NCBI GenBank assembly: GCA_022575985.1
Contig: JAKSXM010000007.1
Span: 68,416,501-68,480,500, forward strand
Length of the DNA: 64,000 nt
Direction of reading: 5' to 3'
Source of the DNA: Anagrus nilaparvatae
Lineage: Eukaryota > Arthropoda > Insecta > Hymenoptera > Mymaridae
In this document: positions 54,910 to 64,000 of the stretch, in pieces
Numbering within the stretch: position 1 is the stretch's first letter
Layout of the letters: every line of letters starts with the position of its first letter
The notes under the pieces: model-generated
What the model saw: only the letters and a program-made list of their open reading frames with translations
Told to the model about the DNA's origin: nothing
The model's database searches: none
Program-made: the position numbers and the translations under genes

Positions 54910-55258
54910 ATTTTTTTAAAAACCGGTTTTTAGCTTCCTGGGGTCTCAAAACGTGCTTATATGCCAAAAAATCAAAAATCGAAATTTGACCTATCACAAT
55001 GGTTCCTCTTTGAGGAACCAAAAAAAAAAAGGAATTATAAATTATATGAGTATGGTTATCGTGTGAACTAAAACTTCAAATAAAATTTAAACACATAAAA
55101 AATTATAAAAATTAATTTAAAAAAATTTTTTTACATACTTTATTAGTTCATTTATTATATCCCAAAAAATTTTTCCATTATCTCTTCTCGTTTTCCTGTA
55201 AACTAATTTGCGGATTTTGCTTGACGCCGCGGGCGCTCCAAGTAGCACCCTACCTTAA

Positions 55259-56121
55259 GTATAAATTTGTTTTAAACATTAGAGCTTTTTATGTAAATAA
55301 TTCGTGTATTAATTTTGGAATATGGCCTATTCTACTAAGAATTAACTATCGAACGAAATCCAAAAAAGCAAAATTTTGTGCATAAAATTATCATGGAATA
55401 CTCCATATAAAAAAATAATATTTAATAGAAAAGCTTTATATTACGCATTAGTTTGCGCATGCGGTGGCGTTTTTTATATATAATAACGAGTAAATATCGA
55501 TAGTTCAAATGTTTTAATAAGGGAGCTTAATATATAAAATTATTGAAATTTACTTTACCAATACCAATATATAAATACATAAAATATATATACCTATATA
55601 ATATAATACAGAATTATATATAAGGAAGTTTAACAATAATATGTATTTCTGATATGACTGTGGCAGATGTTGGCACAGTATACTTGTATAATTTAATGGT
55701 ATGCCTTTAGATTCGATATTACAACTCAATCACTTACAATTGATCATATTATTAGTATTTATGTACGTGCTTGTTCTATGTATGTGCGTATATTTGCAAA
55801 TTGAATATGAATTTAATGTTTTTTTAGCCAAATATTTTATAGTTCTTTTCATAAAGAAGGAATACAATATTTAAGTTAAGAGAGTTCTTCAAAATGTATT
55901 TTCTATACCCTAAAAAATTATATCTAGTTTCTTCAAAAAATATGCTCTTAAATTTTATAAAATGCAAAACAATTAGGTAGATCTTTATTTTTGATAATAT
56001 TTATCGAATATCGATTCATTCAGTTTTGAAAGTATAGTTATTTTTACAATAAATTAATAACGCTGTAAAAATTGGGTTCAATATTTGACAGTAAAAAGCC
56101 CTGAATTTTGTTTTTATGGCC
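55259..56121. other. Intergenic, no gene seen
   Basis: AT-rich DNA between two TTAA-flanked elements. TATA-rich and otherwise featureless; no ORF resembling a gene. Confidence 0.5.
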
Positions 56122-57358
56122 TTAAGGGTCGTTTTACCTAAACTTTTTTTTGATAATCGAATTTTTTTTTTTTCTGTTAATTACTTTATATATGTCTCAA
56201 GAGAATGTAAAAAAAATTTATTTTTAAATCCTCACCCCTAAGTATATTTTTTGGCCTGTTTTGCGCGCACCGTCAAACGTACTTTTGATAAAATTTAACG
56301 GTATGGCTCTATTATTATCTTACATATCTTCTAACTATTGTTAAATAGTTAGAAATTATGTCGGAACCGGCCACTGATAGAAATTATGAGCAAATTTAGC
56401 TAATATTCGCGATTGTTTTTGACGCCAAATTTAGCCGTGCCAAAATGGTAAAAAATAGCAAATCGGCCCAGCAGTAGGGGTAAAATCAGCTACAGGTTCA
56501 GTATGAAAACCGGAAGGATAACTTTATGGCTCCAAAATCACTAATAAACTTATAAGTACACTTAAATATACAAAAAAAAATGTTTTGTTAAATTTCTACA
56601 AAAAAAAAATTTTTCTTTTTCTAAATTCTTATTTAGAAAACTATGTTTTTACACCTTCTAATTAAGATTTCTCAAAAACTACTCAACTGATTTTAATTTT
56701 TTTGGTCTAATATATTTTTTGTAAATTCCTTTACGTAATAAAAAAAAAAAAAATAATAATTTAATAACTAAAAGTACCGAAAAAATTATTCCAAAACTTC
56801 AAAGTCGTTTTACTCGAAACAACGTCTTTGAAAACCATGTACACGATTGCGCGATAACTTCTGCACCGATATACTTTAAATTTACTGAGCAACTTAATAA
56901 ATGCACTAATTTCGGGATGACGTCGAGTTTTTTTTTTGTATGTTCTCAAAAAATTTTTACAGCTGCTTTTGCCTAAAAATTATAGGCTTTTTTTTTCATT
57001 TTAACTTTGTGTAGCCGCCATTTTGTTCCTAATTAATTTTTTTGAAAAAACTCGACGTCATCCCAAAATTACGGGTTTTAAGCTAAGTCTTACCAATTTT
57101 TTTTTTGTATGTTTTAGATTATCCTAAGTCATGATATCCTGTACATAACTTTGGATTATTTTTTTTCAGGGACGCAAATACACCTCTCTTACGCAAAAAT
57201 GACGTCACAAAAAACAAAAACAAATTTTTTTTTTTTAATTATTAATATATTTCTAAACAATAAAAAAAATTTGATTCAAATATCTCTATCCGTTATTTCA
57301 CAATCCTACCTTGAAAATCAGCTAAAATATCGACATATTTAGGTAAAACGACCCTTAA
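56122..57358. mobile_element. Second TTAA-flanked element with 17-bp perfect TIR
   Basis: TTAA (56122-56125) is followed by GGGTCGTTTTACCTAAA; the exact complement TTTAGGTAAAACGACCC ends at 57354 and is followed by TTAA (57355-57358). Element length is 1.23 kb. The interior contains a subterminal inverted pair around CTCGACGTCAT (AACTCGACGTCATCCC near 57049 and GGATGACGTCGAGTTTT near 56916) and poly(T) runs. No transposase ORF is seen, so it is non-autonomous. piggyBac or Kolobok superfamily is inferred from the TTAA target only. Confidence 0.8.
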
Positions 57359-59248
57359 TTCCGAAATTTAGATGTTTTTAACTGTCTACGGTAAATTGTT
57401 TAATTTTTAGTATAACTAAATTTCTGGTACCAAAATGTATCTGAATACTTCGCTTTGAATCATTAATATGCATTAACATGTTTATTAATTGACTTTAAGG
57501 TAGCAATTAGGGTGTGGGGTTATCCGAAAGTCGGGTTGGGTATTCAAAATTTCGGTCTTTGCTGACAGATTTTTACAGGTCAGATTTCGTGTGAAGCCCG
57601 AAACATTCCGAAAAAGGTATACACTTGCGGTTTTGTAACAAAAGCTTCCTTTGGTACCCCAAATTCGACTCAACTCGAAGTAAAAAACTCGAAATTTCGA
57701 GTACCCGACCCAATTTTCGGTAACCGCACACCCCTAGTGGCAACGTTATTTGAAATAAGTCTAAACAACGCATTCAGGGTGGCTGTTTTAAGCTCAGGAG
57801 GCCTACTGTAGGTGTCCAGGATGTTTTTTGACATAATAAACTAGTCAATTTACTCTAACTCCTACCGGAATTTGATGGCCTAAAAATTTGACCCTTTCCT
57901 TGTTAGTTGTGAATTATTGCATAACTATAATTTTTAATTTTTTTTTTTGTTAATACAGTAAATAGTTAACTTACCCAATAAAAGATTGTTTTACATTTGG
58001 AGTATCGTATACGCAAAAAAATAATTCTGATTTATTAACAACTGTTTTCGTGAGTTCAAGGGAAAAAATGCATAAAGTTATGGCAAAAACTATTTAAATT
58101 AATATAATGTAATAAATTCTTAATACTATTAACTATTTTTTTGTGTATAGCATGAAATATATGAAGCATTTTAATTAAAGTAACTTGTACAGGTAAATAC
58201 ATAGGTATCTAATTATAGAAACAAGTAATTGATAGTAATAGTAGAAGAGCTGGCAGGGTGTAGGGTGAACTTCTGAGTTACCAAACAAAAACGCAAATGG
58301 ACAATACTATTTATGTAAGGATGCCCCTTGAGTCTTATGTTAAGAGCCTTAAATTTGCCTAGGCTGGTAACCTAGGTTGTCACCCAAGTGAAAATTTAGA
58401 ATATGCTTCAATGCTCCCTCCAGAACCTAATTCCAAATGGGGTTTTAAAAAACCTGATCCTACCTGAGGGGAGAGGGGTTAAAATTTTTTGGCACCTATA
58501 GGTGAAAAATTTGATACCGCACAGTAATTTTGCTAACGAATATTGATGCCAAATATAGCCGATAAGCGAAATCTCACCATTAAAAACTTTGTCCGAAGGT
58601 TTGTGTTAAAAAACCAAAATTAGGTTACACCTGGATCATGAAAAAATTTCAACCGGTCTAGATAATTTTTTCATTCATTTCATAATTATTTATAATTTTC
58701 CTGAATTTTTCAGTACTCTAGCGTGTATCACAACCATTTTCATAATATTTAATTATTGTCTTTTTTATTTTTTCTTGTAAAAATTATTCTTCTTAAAATA
58801 TCAATTTTTTAAGTAAAAAAAAAAATCATTTTCCTGTAATCGGAATTCCGTTTGAGGCAGTCGAATTTTTATTTAATTGTACAAAAATGAGAAAAAAAAG
58901 TATTTCCAAAACTGTAAACGAATAAAAAAATAAAGTATAAATACAAGTAGAAATACTTTTTTATTATTTTTTTGTTATTTATATAGAATTTGTTCAAATG
59001 GAATATTAATTTATAATTCTTATAATATGACTAGGTAGTTTTTAATAAATCTTTTCGAATATATTCGCTGACAAGTTTATATAAGTATAAGAATTCGGGG
59101 GGGTTTCACATCGTTCTTTTAAAAGCGCGAAAAGAAAGAAAAAAAAACGATTGCACGATCGCAAAAAGAACAAAAAAAAAGAATTACTTACAATAGGGTA
59201 TAGATATAGTAAACATAATAAGTGATAAAGTATATCCTATATATCCTA
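57359..59248. other. Intergenic stretch holding one MITE-like unit
   Basis: Apart from the inverted-ended unit at 57506-57737, no gene is recognised. CCCTCCAGAACC, CCTGAGGGGAGAGGGG and similar phrases at 58420-58480 are less AT-biased but have no long open frame. 59090-59180 is rich in AAAAGAAAGAAAAA. Confidence 0.4.
57506..57737. mobile_element. MITE with AGGGTGTGnGGTTA-type inverted ends
   Basis: The left end TTAGGGTGTGGGGTTATCCGA and the right end, complemented, CTAGGGGTGTGCGGTTACCGA are inverted repeats; GTCGGGTTGGGTA and GGTCGGGTACTCG continue the match further in. Length is about 230 bp. Ends of the form AGGGGTGTGCGG are frequent on hAT-type MITEs, and the flanks GTAGCAAT and GTGGCAAC are similar but not identical, so the target duplication is only suggestive. 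Confidence 0.6.
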
Positions 59249-60371
59249 TCCTATATATATATAAATCTTTAATTATGTGTGTCCGAACGCGATAAACGAG
59301 AACAGGATAAAAGCTACAGACATGGGGTTTACGGCAAAAGACGGCAAAAATTATGGGTCAAAACATAGGCTAGGTTTTATTTCGATTGATAACGACAAAA
59401 AATTTTGATGTTGAAAAAACTGAATTTCCAAGAAAAAAATTTTTATTAAATTAAAAAAAAAATCAAAAAAACGGAAAACCGAGGAAAAATTTTACTATCA
59501 AAAAGAATTTTATTCGATTCAGGCATATTTTTTACGTATCCACCTAAATTTTCAAGCTAATCGGCCCGATTTGTCAAAAGTTACAATCATTTTTCGAAAA
59601 TTATAAAAGTTTAGGACTAATCCTATATATATATAAATCTTTAATTATGTGTGTCCGAACGCGATAAACGAGAACAGGATAAAAGCTACAGACATGGGGT
59701 TTACGGCAAAAGACGGCAAAAATTATGGGTCAAAACATAGGCTAGGTTTTATTTCGATTGATAACGACAAAAAATTTTGATGTTGAAAAAACTGAATTTC
59801 CAAGAAAAAAATTTTTATTAAATTAAAAAAAAAATCAAAAAAACGGAAAACCGAGGAAAAATTTTACTATCAAAAAGAATTTTATTCGATTCAGGCATAT
59901 TTTTTACGTATCCACCTAAATTTTCAAGCTAATCGGCCCGATTTGTCAAAAGTTACAATCATTTTTCGAAAATTATAAAAGTTTAGGACTAATCCTATCC
60001 TATATATATATAAATCTTTAATTATGTGTGTCCGAACGCGATAAACGAGAACAGGATAAAAGCTACAGACATGGGGTTTACGGCAAAAGACGGCAAAAAT
60101 TATGGGTCAAAACATAGGCTAGGTTTTATTTCGATTGATAACGACAAAAAATTTTGATGTTGAAAAAACTGAATTTCCAAGAAAAAAATTTTTATTAAAT
60201 TAAAAAAAAAATCAAAAAAACGGAAAACCGAGGAAAAATTTTACTATCAAAAAGAATTTTATTCGATTCAGGCATATTTTTTACGTATCCACCTAAATTT
60301 TCAAGCTAATCGGCCCGATTTGTCAAAAGTTACAATCATTTTTCGAAAATTATAAAAGTTTAGGACTAATA
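59249..60371 (+). repeat. Three tandem copies of a 372-377 bp unit
   Basis: Units start at 59249, 59621 and 59998, each opening TCCTATATATATATAAATC and closing TATAAAAGTTTAGGACTAA. By eye the copies are essentially identical; the second is 5 bp longer through a repeated TCCTA at its junction. Each contains TGTGTGTCCGAACGCGATAAA and ATCGGCCCGATTTGTCAAAAG. Identity implies very recent amplification (or an assembly duplication). Confidence 0.95.
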
Positions 60372-60742
60372 TTATATATATTTGTAATTCTTACCGGTTA
60401 CTAATTTAGTAGCTCAATAGAGTAACTAAAAGAAACTTGTACAGGTATTATCAGGGAGAATCCTAGAATTGGTAGTCGAGGGAAGCAACTGCCACTTGTG
60501 GATCCAAGGGAAGGGTAGTAGAGCTTTGTATCGCTGATCACTAATTACCCGCCTGGATACAACTTCCGTTATTTTTATGATTTAGTAAATTTTAGATAAT
60601 AATTCGGGTAAAAAAAGGTTGTTATAAAAAATATTGAGTAACGTAAAACAACATATCTGGAAAAATCATGTTGCAGGGGTCCAGGGGGGCGCAGCCCCCT
60701 TGGCGGTTGCCGAGGTGAGCGAAGCGAGCCGGAGGCAGCTAG
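59249..60742 (+). mobile_element. Helitron-like element with triplicated 5' segment
   Basis: The right end shows the hairpin-forming GGGGGCGCAGCCCCC (about 60685-60699), then GCGAAGCGAGCC and a final CTAG (60739-60742) followed by T. The left end starts TCCTATATATATATAAATC after an A. TC...CTAG inserted between A and T is the Helitron signature, and no terminal inverted repeats or target duplication are seen. The first 372-377 bp occur three times in tandem. No Rep/helicase ORF, so the element is non-autonomous. Confidence 0.7.
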
Positions 60743-61143
60743 TATATATATATATATATATATAATTTTTCTATAAGGAGTCTTGTCATTTTATTCGCGA
60801 GTATTATTATAAACGTAAGTCACAGATGTGACTGTAAGTTCCTAATGAGCAAGCTATTTTTCACAAGTATTTTTATCCCGTTTATTGGCCGCCCTGCTTT
60901 AACGCGACTGTCGTCTGGATATTAATCATTTCTATATATCGTCATTCTTAAAATTTTTTTTTTTATTTTTTTACTTTTACTGCATAAAGAAGTGTAGTAG
61001 TAGTTTATAGTACTTCTCTGATTTAATATTTATGTTTTATATTGTATTTTTTGCTCTTGTATATTAACTTGATTAGAAATTCAGGGCAGGAACAAGTTTA
61101 TGAAACTAAAAAATGCACAGATTTAGTTATGTATATATATATA
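60743..61143. other. Spacer between two transposons
   Basis: Starts with a TA microsatellite (60743-60764) into which the Helitron-like element inserted. The rest (to 61143) has no gene; AAAGAAGTGTAGTAGTAGTTTATAGTACTTC near 60988 is partly repeated near 61790. Confidence 0.4.
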
Positions 61144-62320
61144 CAGGGTGTCTCTTAACTTCGCAATAAAATTTTTTCCACATGTAGATATCAATAAAAC
61201 AAGTAAAAAATGTCCAATAACATATGGTCTATTATCAATATTTTCGCCACAATTAATTGATAAAGTTATGGACCAATGAAATTCTTTAAAAGTGATGGAC
61301 ACTTTTAAAAATAAATATTTTTTTTTTTTTTTTTTATTCTATTAAATATCAAAACTTTTTTTAATTGTTCCTTTCAAAACTCTAAATTTAAAACAAATAT
61401 TAACTTGGTCAATATGGAACACAATCTTACACAATATAATTATTGCTTAAAAATGATGGAATTTTTTATTGTCAGCCTAATTACTGTACCTAAATTATTT
61501 CATAATAGTGTATTGGGCATTGGGTCTAAAAAATGCCAAGAAATTACAGTTTTGTTTGTCTATTTCATATGTACTATTTTGTATATAGTAAACTAGTCAT
61601 ACCTTTTCAGTAATTAAACTGTTATTTTATTTGACTGACTATATATAAATAAAAGTATATATATTTTTTGTGTTTTACCATCTTATTAACACTGATGAAC
61701 ATAAACTGTATTTTCTCTCGAAAGTGAAATGATATACTAAAGGTATATAAATGTGTTTTAAGAAATCTTTAACATCTTTGGTTTATATAAAGAAGTATAG
61801 TAGTATACTTTACTGCTGATGGCTCGTACTACTATACAGAGCCGAAATAAACCATTTAAAATATTATGAAATAATTTAGGTCAGTAATTAGACTGACAAT
61901 AAAAAATTCCATCATTTTTAAGCAATAATTATATTGTGTAAGATTGTGTTCCATATTGACCAAGTTAATATTTGTTTTAAATTTTTTATTCTATTGTTCT
62001 AACTTGAAGAAATTTTATCTCGTATTTGTAAAACTTGTTTTATTTAAATGTATTAGTAATTTTTTTTAAACAAATTATATTCTAAACACTATGGGCGTGT
62101 CCATCTTTAAGTTAGAACAATAGAATAAAAACAAAAAAAAATTTTTTAAAGGTGCCCATCTCTTTTAAAGAATTTCATTGGTTGAAGTTGACCAACTTTA
62201 TCAATTAATTGTGGCGAAAATATTAATAATAGACCATATGGTTATTTGACATTTTTTGCTCACCTTGATAATATCTATATGTGGACAAAATTTTATTGCG
62301 TAGTTAAGGGCCACCCTGTA
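61142..62320. mobile_element. TA-flanked TIR element, copy 1, with a nested palindrome
   Basis: CAGGGTGTCTCTTAACTTCGC at 61144 and the complement of CAGGGTGGCCCTTAACTACGC, ending near 62318, are inverted ends. Both are bordered by TA, as for Tc1/mariner-type insertion. Inner inverted matches include CACAATTAATTGATAAAGTT and CCAATGAAATTCTTTAAAAG. The left part is interrupted after about 240 bp by another palindromic element (61384-61987). A second, shorter family member starts at 63591. No transposase. Confidence 0.8.
61384..61987. mobile_element. Palindromic element nested in the TA-flanked element
   Basis: TTTAAAACAAATATTAACTTGG at 61387 returns complemented, ending near 61982. The mirror symmetry continues through the CAATATGGAACACAATCTTAC region and on to about 61490 on the left and 61885 on the right, giving arms of about 100 bp. 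The core has no ORF of note; the 63-codon ORF across the left arm is a chance reading. It splits the host element's arm, so it inserted later. Confidence 0.75.
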
Positions 62321-62399
62321 TCTTGAAAATGTTAATTTAAAAGCAAAATTTTTTGAGAATTCTAATTTATTTTAGATGAATAAATAATAATCAATTGCA

Positions 62400-63070
62400 A
62401 ATTTTTAGAAATAGAAATTATGTATAACTTTATTGCGAGTCACAAGAATTTAAAAAAAATTGAAATTAATACTGATGAAGAAATCGCAGATAATATTTTG
62501 ATGAACATCCATACGTTATTAAGAGAAATTGTTATTTATCTAAACAAGAATGCGAGTGATAATTTTATGTCTAACTTATCTAATTTTTTAATTAACCAGA
62601 CTGAGCTAAGAATAAGTAAATTACCTATGCAAACAATAAAAAAATTAGAACTATGTTTTCATGATGATTATTCGGCAAATACATTTGTAACTAATAAATT
62701 AAATAATTTTCAACAATTATTAGAACTCTCACTAAACTTAGAAACGTTTACAGGACATATATTATTCAACTTAGCAAAAAACTTTACATATACTATCATA
62801 GAACTTAATTTATTTTTTGATGAATATATTTCAGACTTTGATTTTTCAGACACTAGTTTTGAAATAACTAAATTAAACAATTTTTTATAGTGATTCGGTA
62901 AAAGACTTACAAGTCTCAAGCATATGCGAGAGTTTTTAAATTCTTGTTTAAATAACAAAAAATTAACAACAATATGTATAAAAAACAACATATATTATAT
63001 GCCTGCAGTAAGGTCCTTATGTAATTTTCTACAAACTCAGAATCGAAATATTAACCTTGTAATTTTATAG
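62400..63070 (+). pseudogene. LRR-like gene fragment interrupted by TAG-TGA
   Basis: An open stretch codes for 156 residues from the ATG at 62420 (open without a stop from about 62387). It has a leucine-rich-repeat feel: NLKKIEINTDEE, LLREIVIYLN, QTIKKLELCFHDD, FQQLLELSLNLE and TIIELNLFFDE. It ends with TAG immediately followed by TGA (62888-62893), but the same frame then stays open for 58 more codons (FGKRLTSLKHMREFLNSCL, KKLTTICIKNN, ending NLVIL) to TAG at 63070. The similar style on both sides suggests a gene broken by nonsense changes. No F-box or other partner domain is visible; the 5' part may have been lost to the adjacent transposon. A splice acceptor (TTTTTAG at 62402-62408) precedes it. 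Not assigned to a family. Confidence 0.45.
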
Positions 63071-63588
63071 TCAATTTTTTTTTTCTTTTATATCAATACG
63101 AATTTGTACTCTTGAAAATAAAAATAATATTATGTTCTAAAAATCAAAGTTTTTTCTTGGTTGTACCTTTTCATTAATATTTGATAATTTAAATATTAAT
63201 AATTTATATTAACCTTAAGTAAATAATAATTTTTATTAAAAAAAAGTATTTAAGGCAACAAAATTGGAAAATTAAAAAATTATATGGGTGTTTTTTACAA
63301 TTTCTGGTGACAATAAAAAAGTAGGTATATATTTATTTATTATTTAAATTGTATTTTTCATTTGATAATAAAAAAGTTAACAAGTTATGATTTTAACGTA
63401 AATTTATTCAAGAAATTTACTGGAGAACTATTTTTCTGCAGAAAAAAATTTAAGTGTATTATTTCCTTATTTCTAAAAAGAAAATCTTAAGTGAATAAAA
63501 ATAAATATGTATATTATTTTGAATTGTAAGTGTAATGCACAATTTTTTGTATATTACAGATAAATCTTAATTCTAATTAAAATAATCT
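63071..63588. other. Spacer, no gene seen
   Basis: AT-rich sequence between the LRR-like fragment and the next TIR element. AATAAA-type strings are frequent and uninformative. Confidence 0.4.
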
Positions 63589-64000
63589 ACAGGGTGGCTC
63601 TTAACTTCGCAATAAAATTTTTTCCACATGTAGATATCAATAAAACCAGTAAAAAATGTCTAATAACATATGGTCTATTATCAATATTTTCGCCACAATT
63701 AATTGATAAAGTTGGTCAACTTCAACCAATGAAATTCTTTAAAAGAGATGGGCACCTTTAAAAAATTTTTTGTTGTTTTTATTCTATTGTTCTAACTTGA
63801 AGACGGACACGCCCATAGTGTTTAGGATATAATTTGTTCAAAAAAAATACTAATACATTTAAATAAAACAAGTTTTACAAATACGAGATAAAATTTCTTC
63901 AAGTTAGAACAATAGAATAAAAAAAAAAAAAAAAAATATTTATTTTTAAAAGTGTCCATCACTTTTAAAGAATTTCATTGGTCCATAACTTTATCAATTA
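63589..64000. mobile_element. TA-flanked TIR element, copy 2 (cut by window end)
   Basis: TACAGGGTGGCTCTTAACTTCGC opens the copy, and the first 200 bp match copy 1 closely. It lacks the nested palindrome, has an inner inverted pair (GTTCTAACTTGAAG near 63789 and CTTCAAGTTAGAAC near 63898) and then runs into its right arm (CTTTTAAAGAATTTCATTGGTCC) as the window stops. It shows what copy 1 looked like before interruption: probably about 500 bp. Confidence 0.8.

Larger units (their letters stand above)
52415..55021 (-). mobile_element. Repeat family A, inverted copy with insertions
   Basis: On the minus strand this matches the copy at 41251-42306. The end GGTTCCTCAAAGAGGAACC is at 55003-55021, the AC microsatellite at 54869-54906, the AGCTCTAGGTAC block near 53795 in complement, and the terminal GCCAACTAGCTGGCACTAAGG is at 52417. 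It is more than twice as long because G-run tandem repeats (52860-53375) and a CpG-rich inverted segment (54003-54170) and its neighbourhood have been inserted. No coding sequence. Confidence 0.75.
52145..55258. mobile_element. TTAA-flanked element with about 180-bp terminal inverted repeats
   Basis: TTAA at 52145-52148 is followed by GGTAGGGTGCTACTTGG; the mirror CCAAGTAGCACCCTACC ends at 55254 and is followed by TTAA at 55255-55258. The inverted similarity runs inward about 180 bp on each side (to about 52335 and from about 55073), including AAATTAGTTTACAGGAAAACG and ATTAATTTTTATAATTTTTTATGTG. A TTAA target duplication is typical of piggyBac and Kolobok-type elements. The interior holds no transposase but is filled by an inverted copy of repeat family A and further insertions. 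Confidence 0.75.

Noticed and set aside
57485..57773. Two overlapping minus-strand ORFs of 62 and 66 codons
   Set aside because: They lie within or across the ends of a small MITE with inverted termini; the codons follow the repeat, not a protein family.
60455..60530. Possible tRNA-like segment (AGAATCCTAGAATTGGTAGTCGAGGG)
   Set aside because: No acceptor stem pairs and no B-box GGTTCRANNCC is present; it lies inside the Helitron-like element.
61405..61596. 63-codon ORF beginning MVNMEHNLTQYN
   Set aside because: It covers one arm of a palindromic element; the mirrored arm has no matching coding sense.

Overview
The window is nuclear DNA of an AT-rich insect. Nine spliced, conserved animal protein genes can be followed exon by exon; their introns are mostly 50-150 bp with canonical GT..AG ends, and every exon junction keeps frame. 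There is no operon structure or prokaryotic signal. A candidate tenth gene, for an AKH/ACP-type neuropeptide, supports an insect. A parasitoid wasp would fit the extreme AT content, but that is only a guess.

Layout. 1-1.4 kb: nuclear poly(A)-binding protein 2 (-). 3.3-5.5 kb: mitochondrial phosphate carrier (+), head to head with it. 5.5-10.2 kb: gene-poor, with a 135-bp tandem duplication, a dispersed hairpin repeat and a 600-bp palindrome. 10.2-18.4 kb: a BICRA/GLTSCR1 subunit of the non-canonical BAF chromatin remodeller (-), very rich in Gln and Asn. 22.1-23.4 kb: CDC50/TMEM30 flippase subunit (-). 25.2-27.4 kb: phosphoglucomutase (-). 28.4-30.7 kb: delta-COP (-), head to head with Arp3 (31.3-32.9 kb, +). 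33.4-35.8 kb: TCF25 (-), head to head with exocyst Sec8 (36.5-40.2 kb, +). 40.4-45.9 kb: the small neuropeptide gene (-), tail to tail with Sec8; its 5.2-kb first intron is filled with transposon-derived sequence.

From 46 kb to the end the window is a transposon graveyard with nested insertions. It holds a 5'-truncated LINE inside a terminal-inverted-repeat element, a TTAA-flanked element with about 180-bp inverted repeats that contains a second repeat family and G-run tandem repeats, another TTAA-flanked element, a Helitron-like element whose 5' part is present three times in tandem, TA-flanked MITEs with a second palindrome nested inside one of them, and an LRR-like pseudogene interrupted by two adjacent stops.

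The genes are housekeeping functions (mRNA 3' processing, mitochondrial phosphate import, chromatin, lipid flipping, sugar phosphate metabolism, vesicle traffic, actin nucleation, ribosome quality control, exocytosis) with no common pathway. The most interesting item is the peptide-hormone gene, predicted to release pQFTYSSDWRP-amide, which resembles ACP more than ordinary AKH. All assignments come from reading the sequence; no database was searched.
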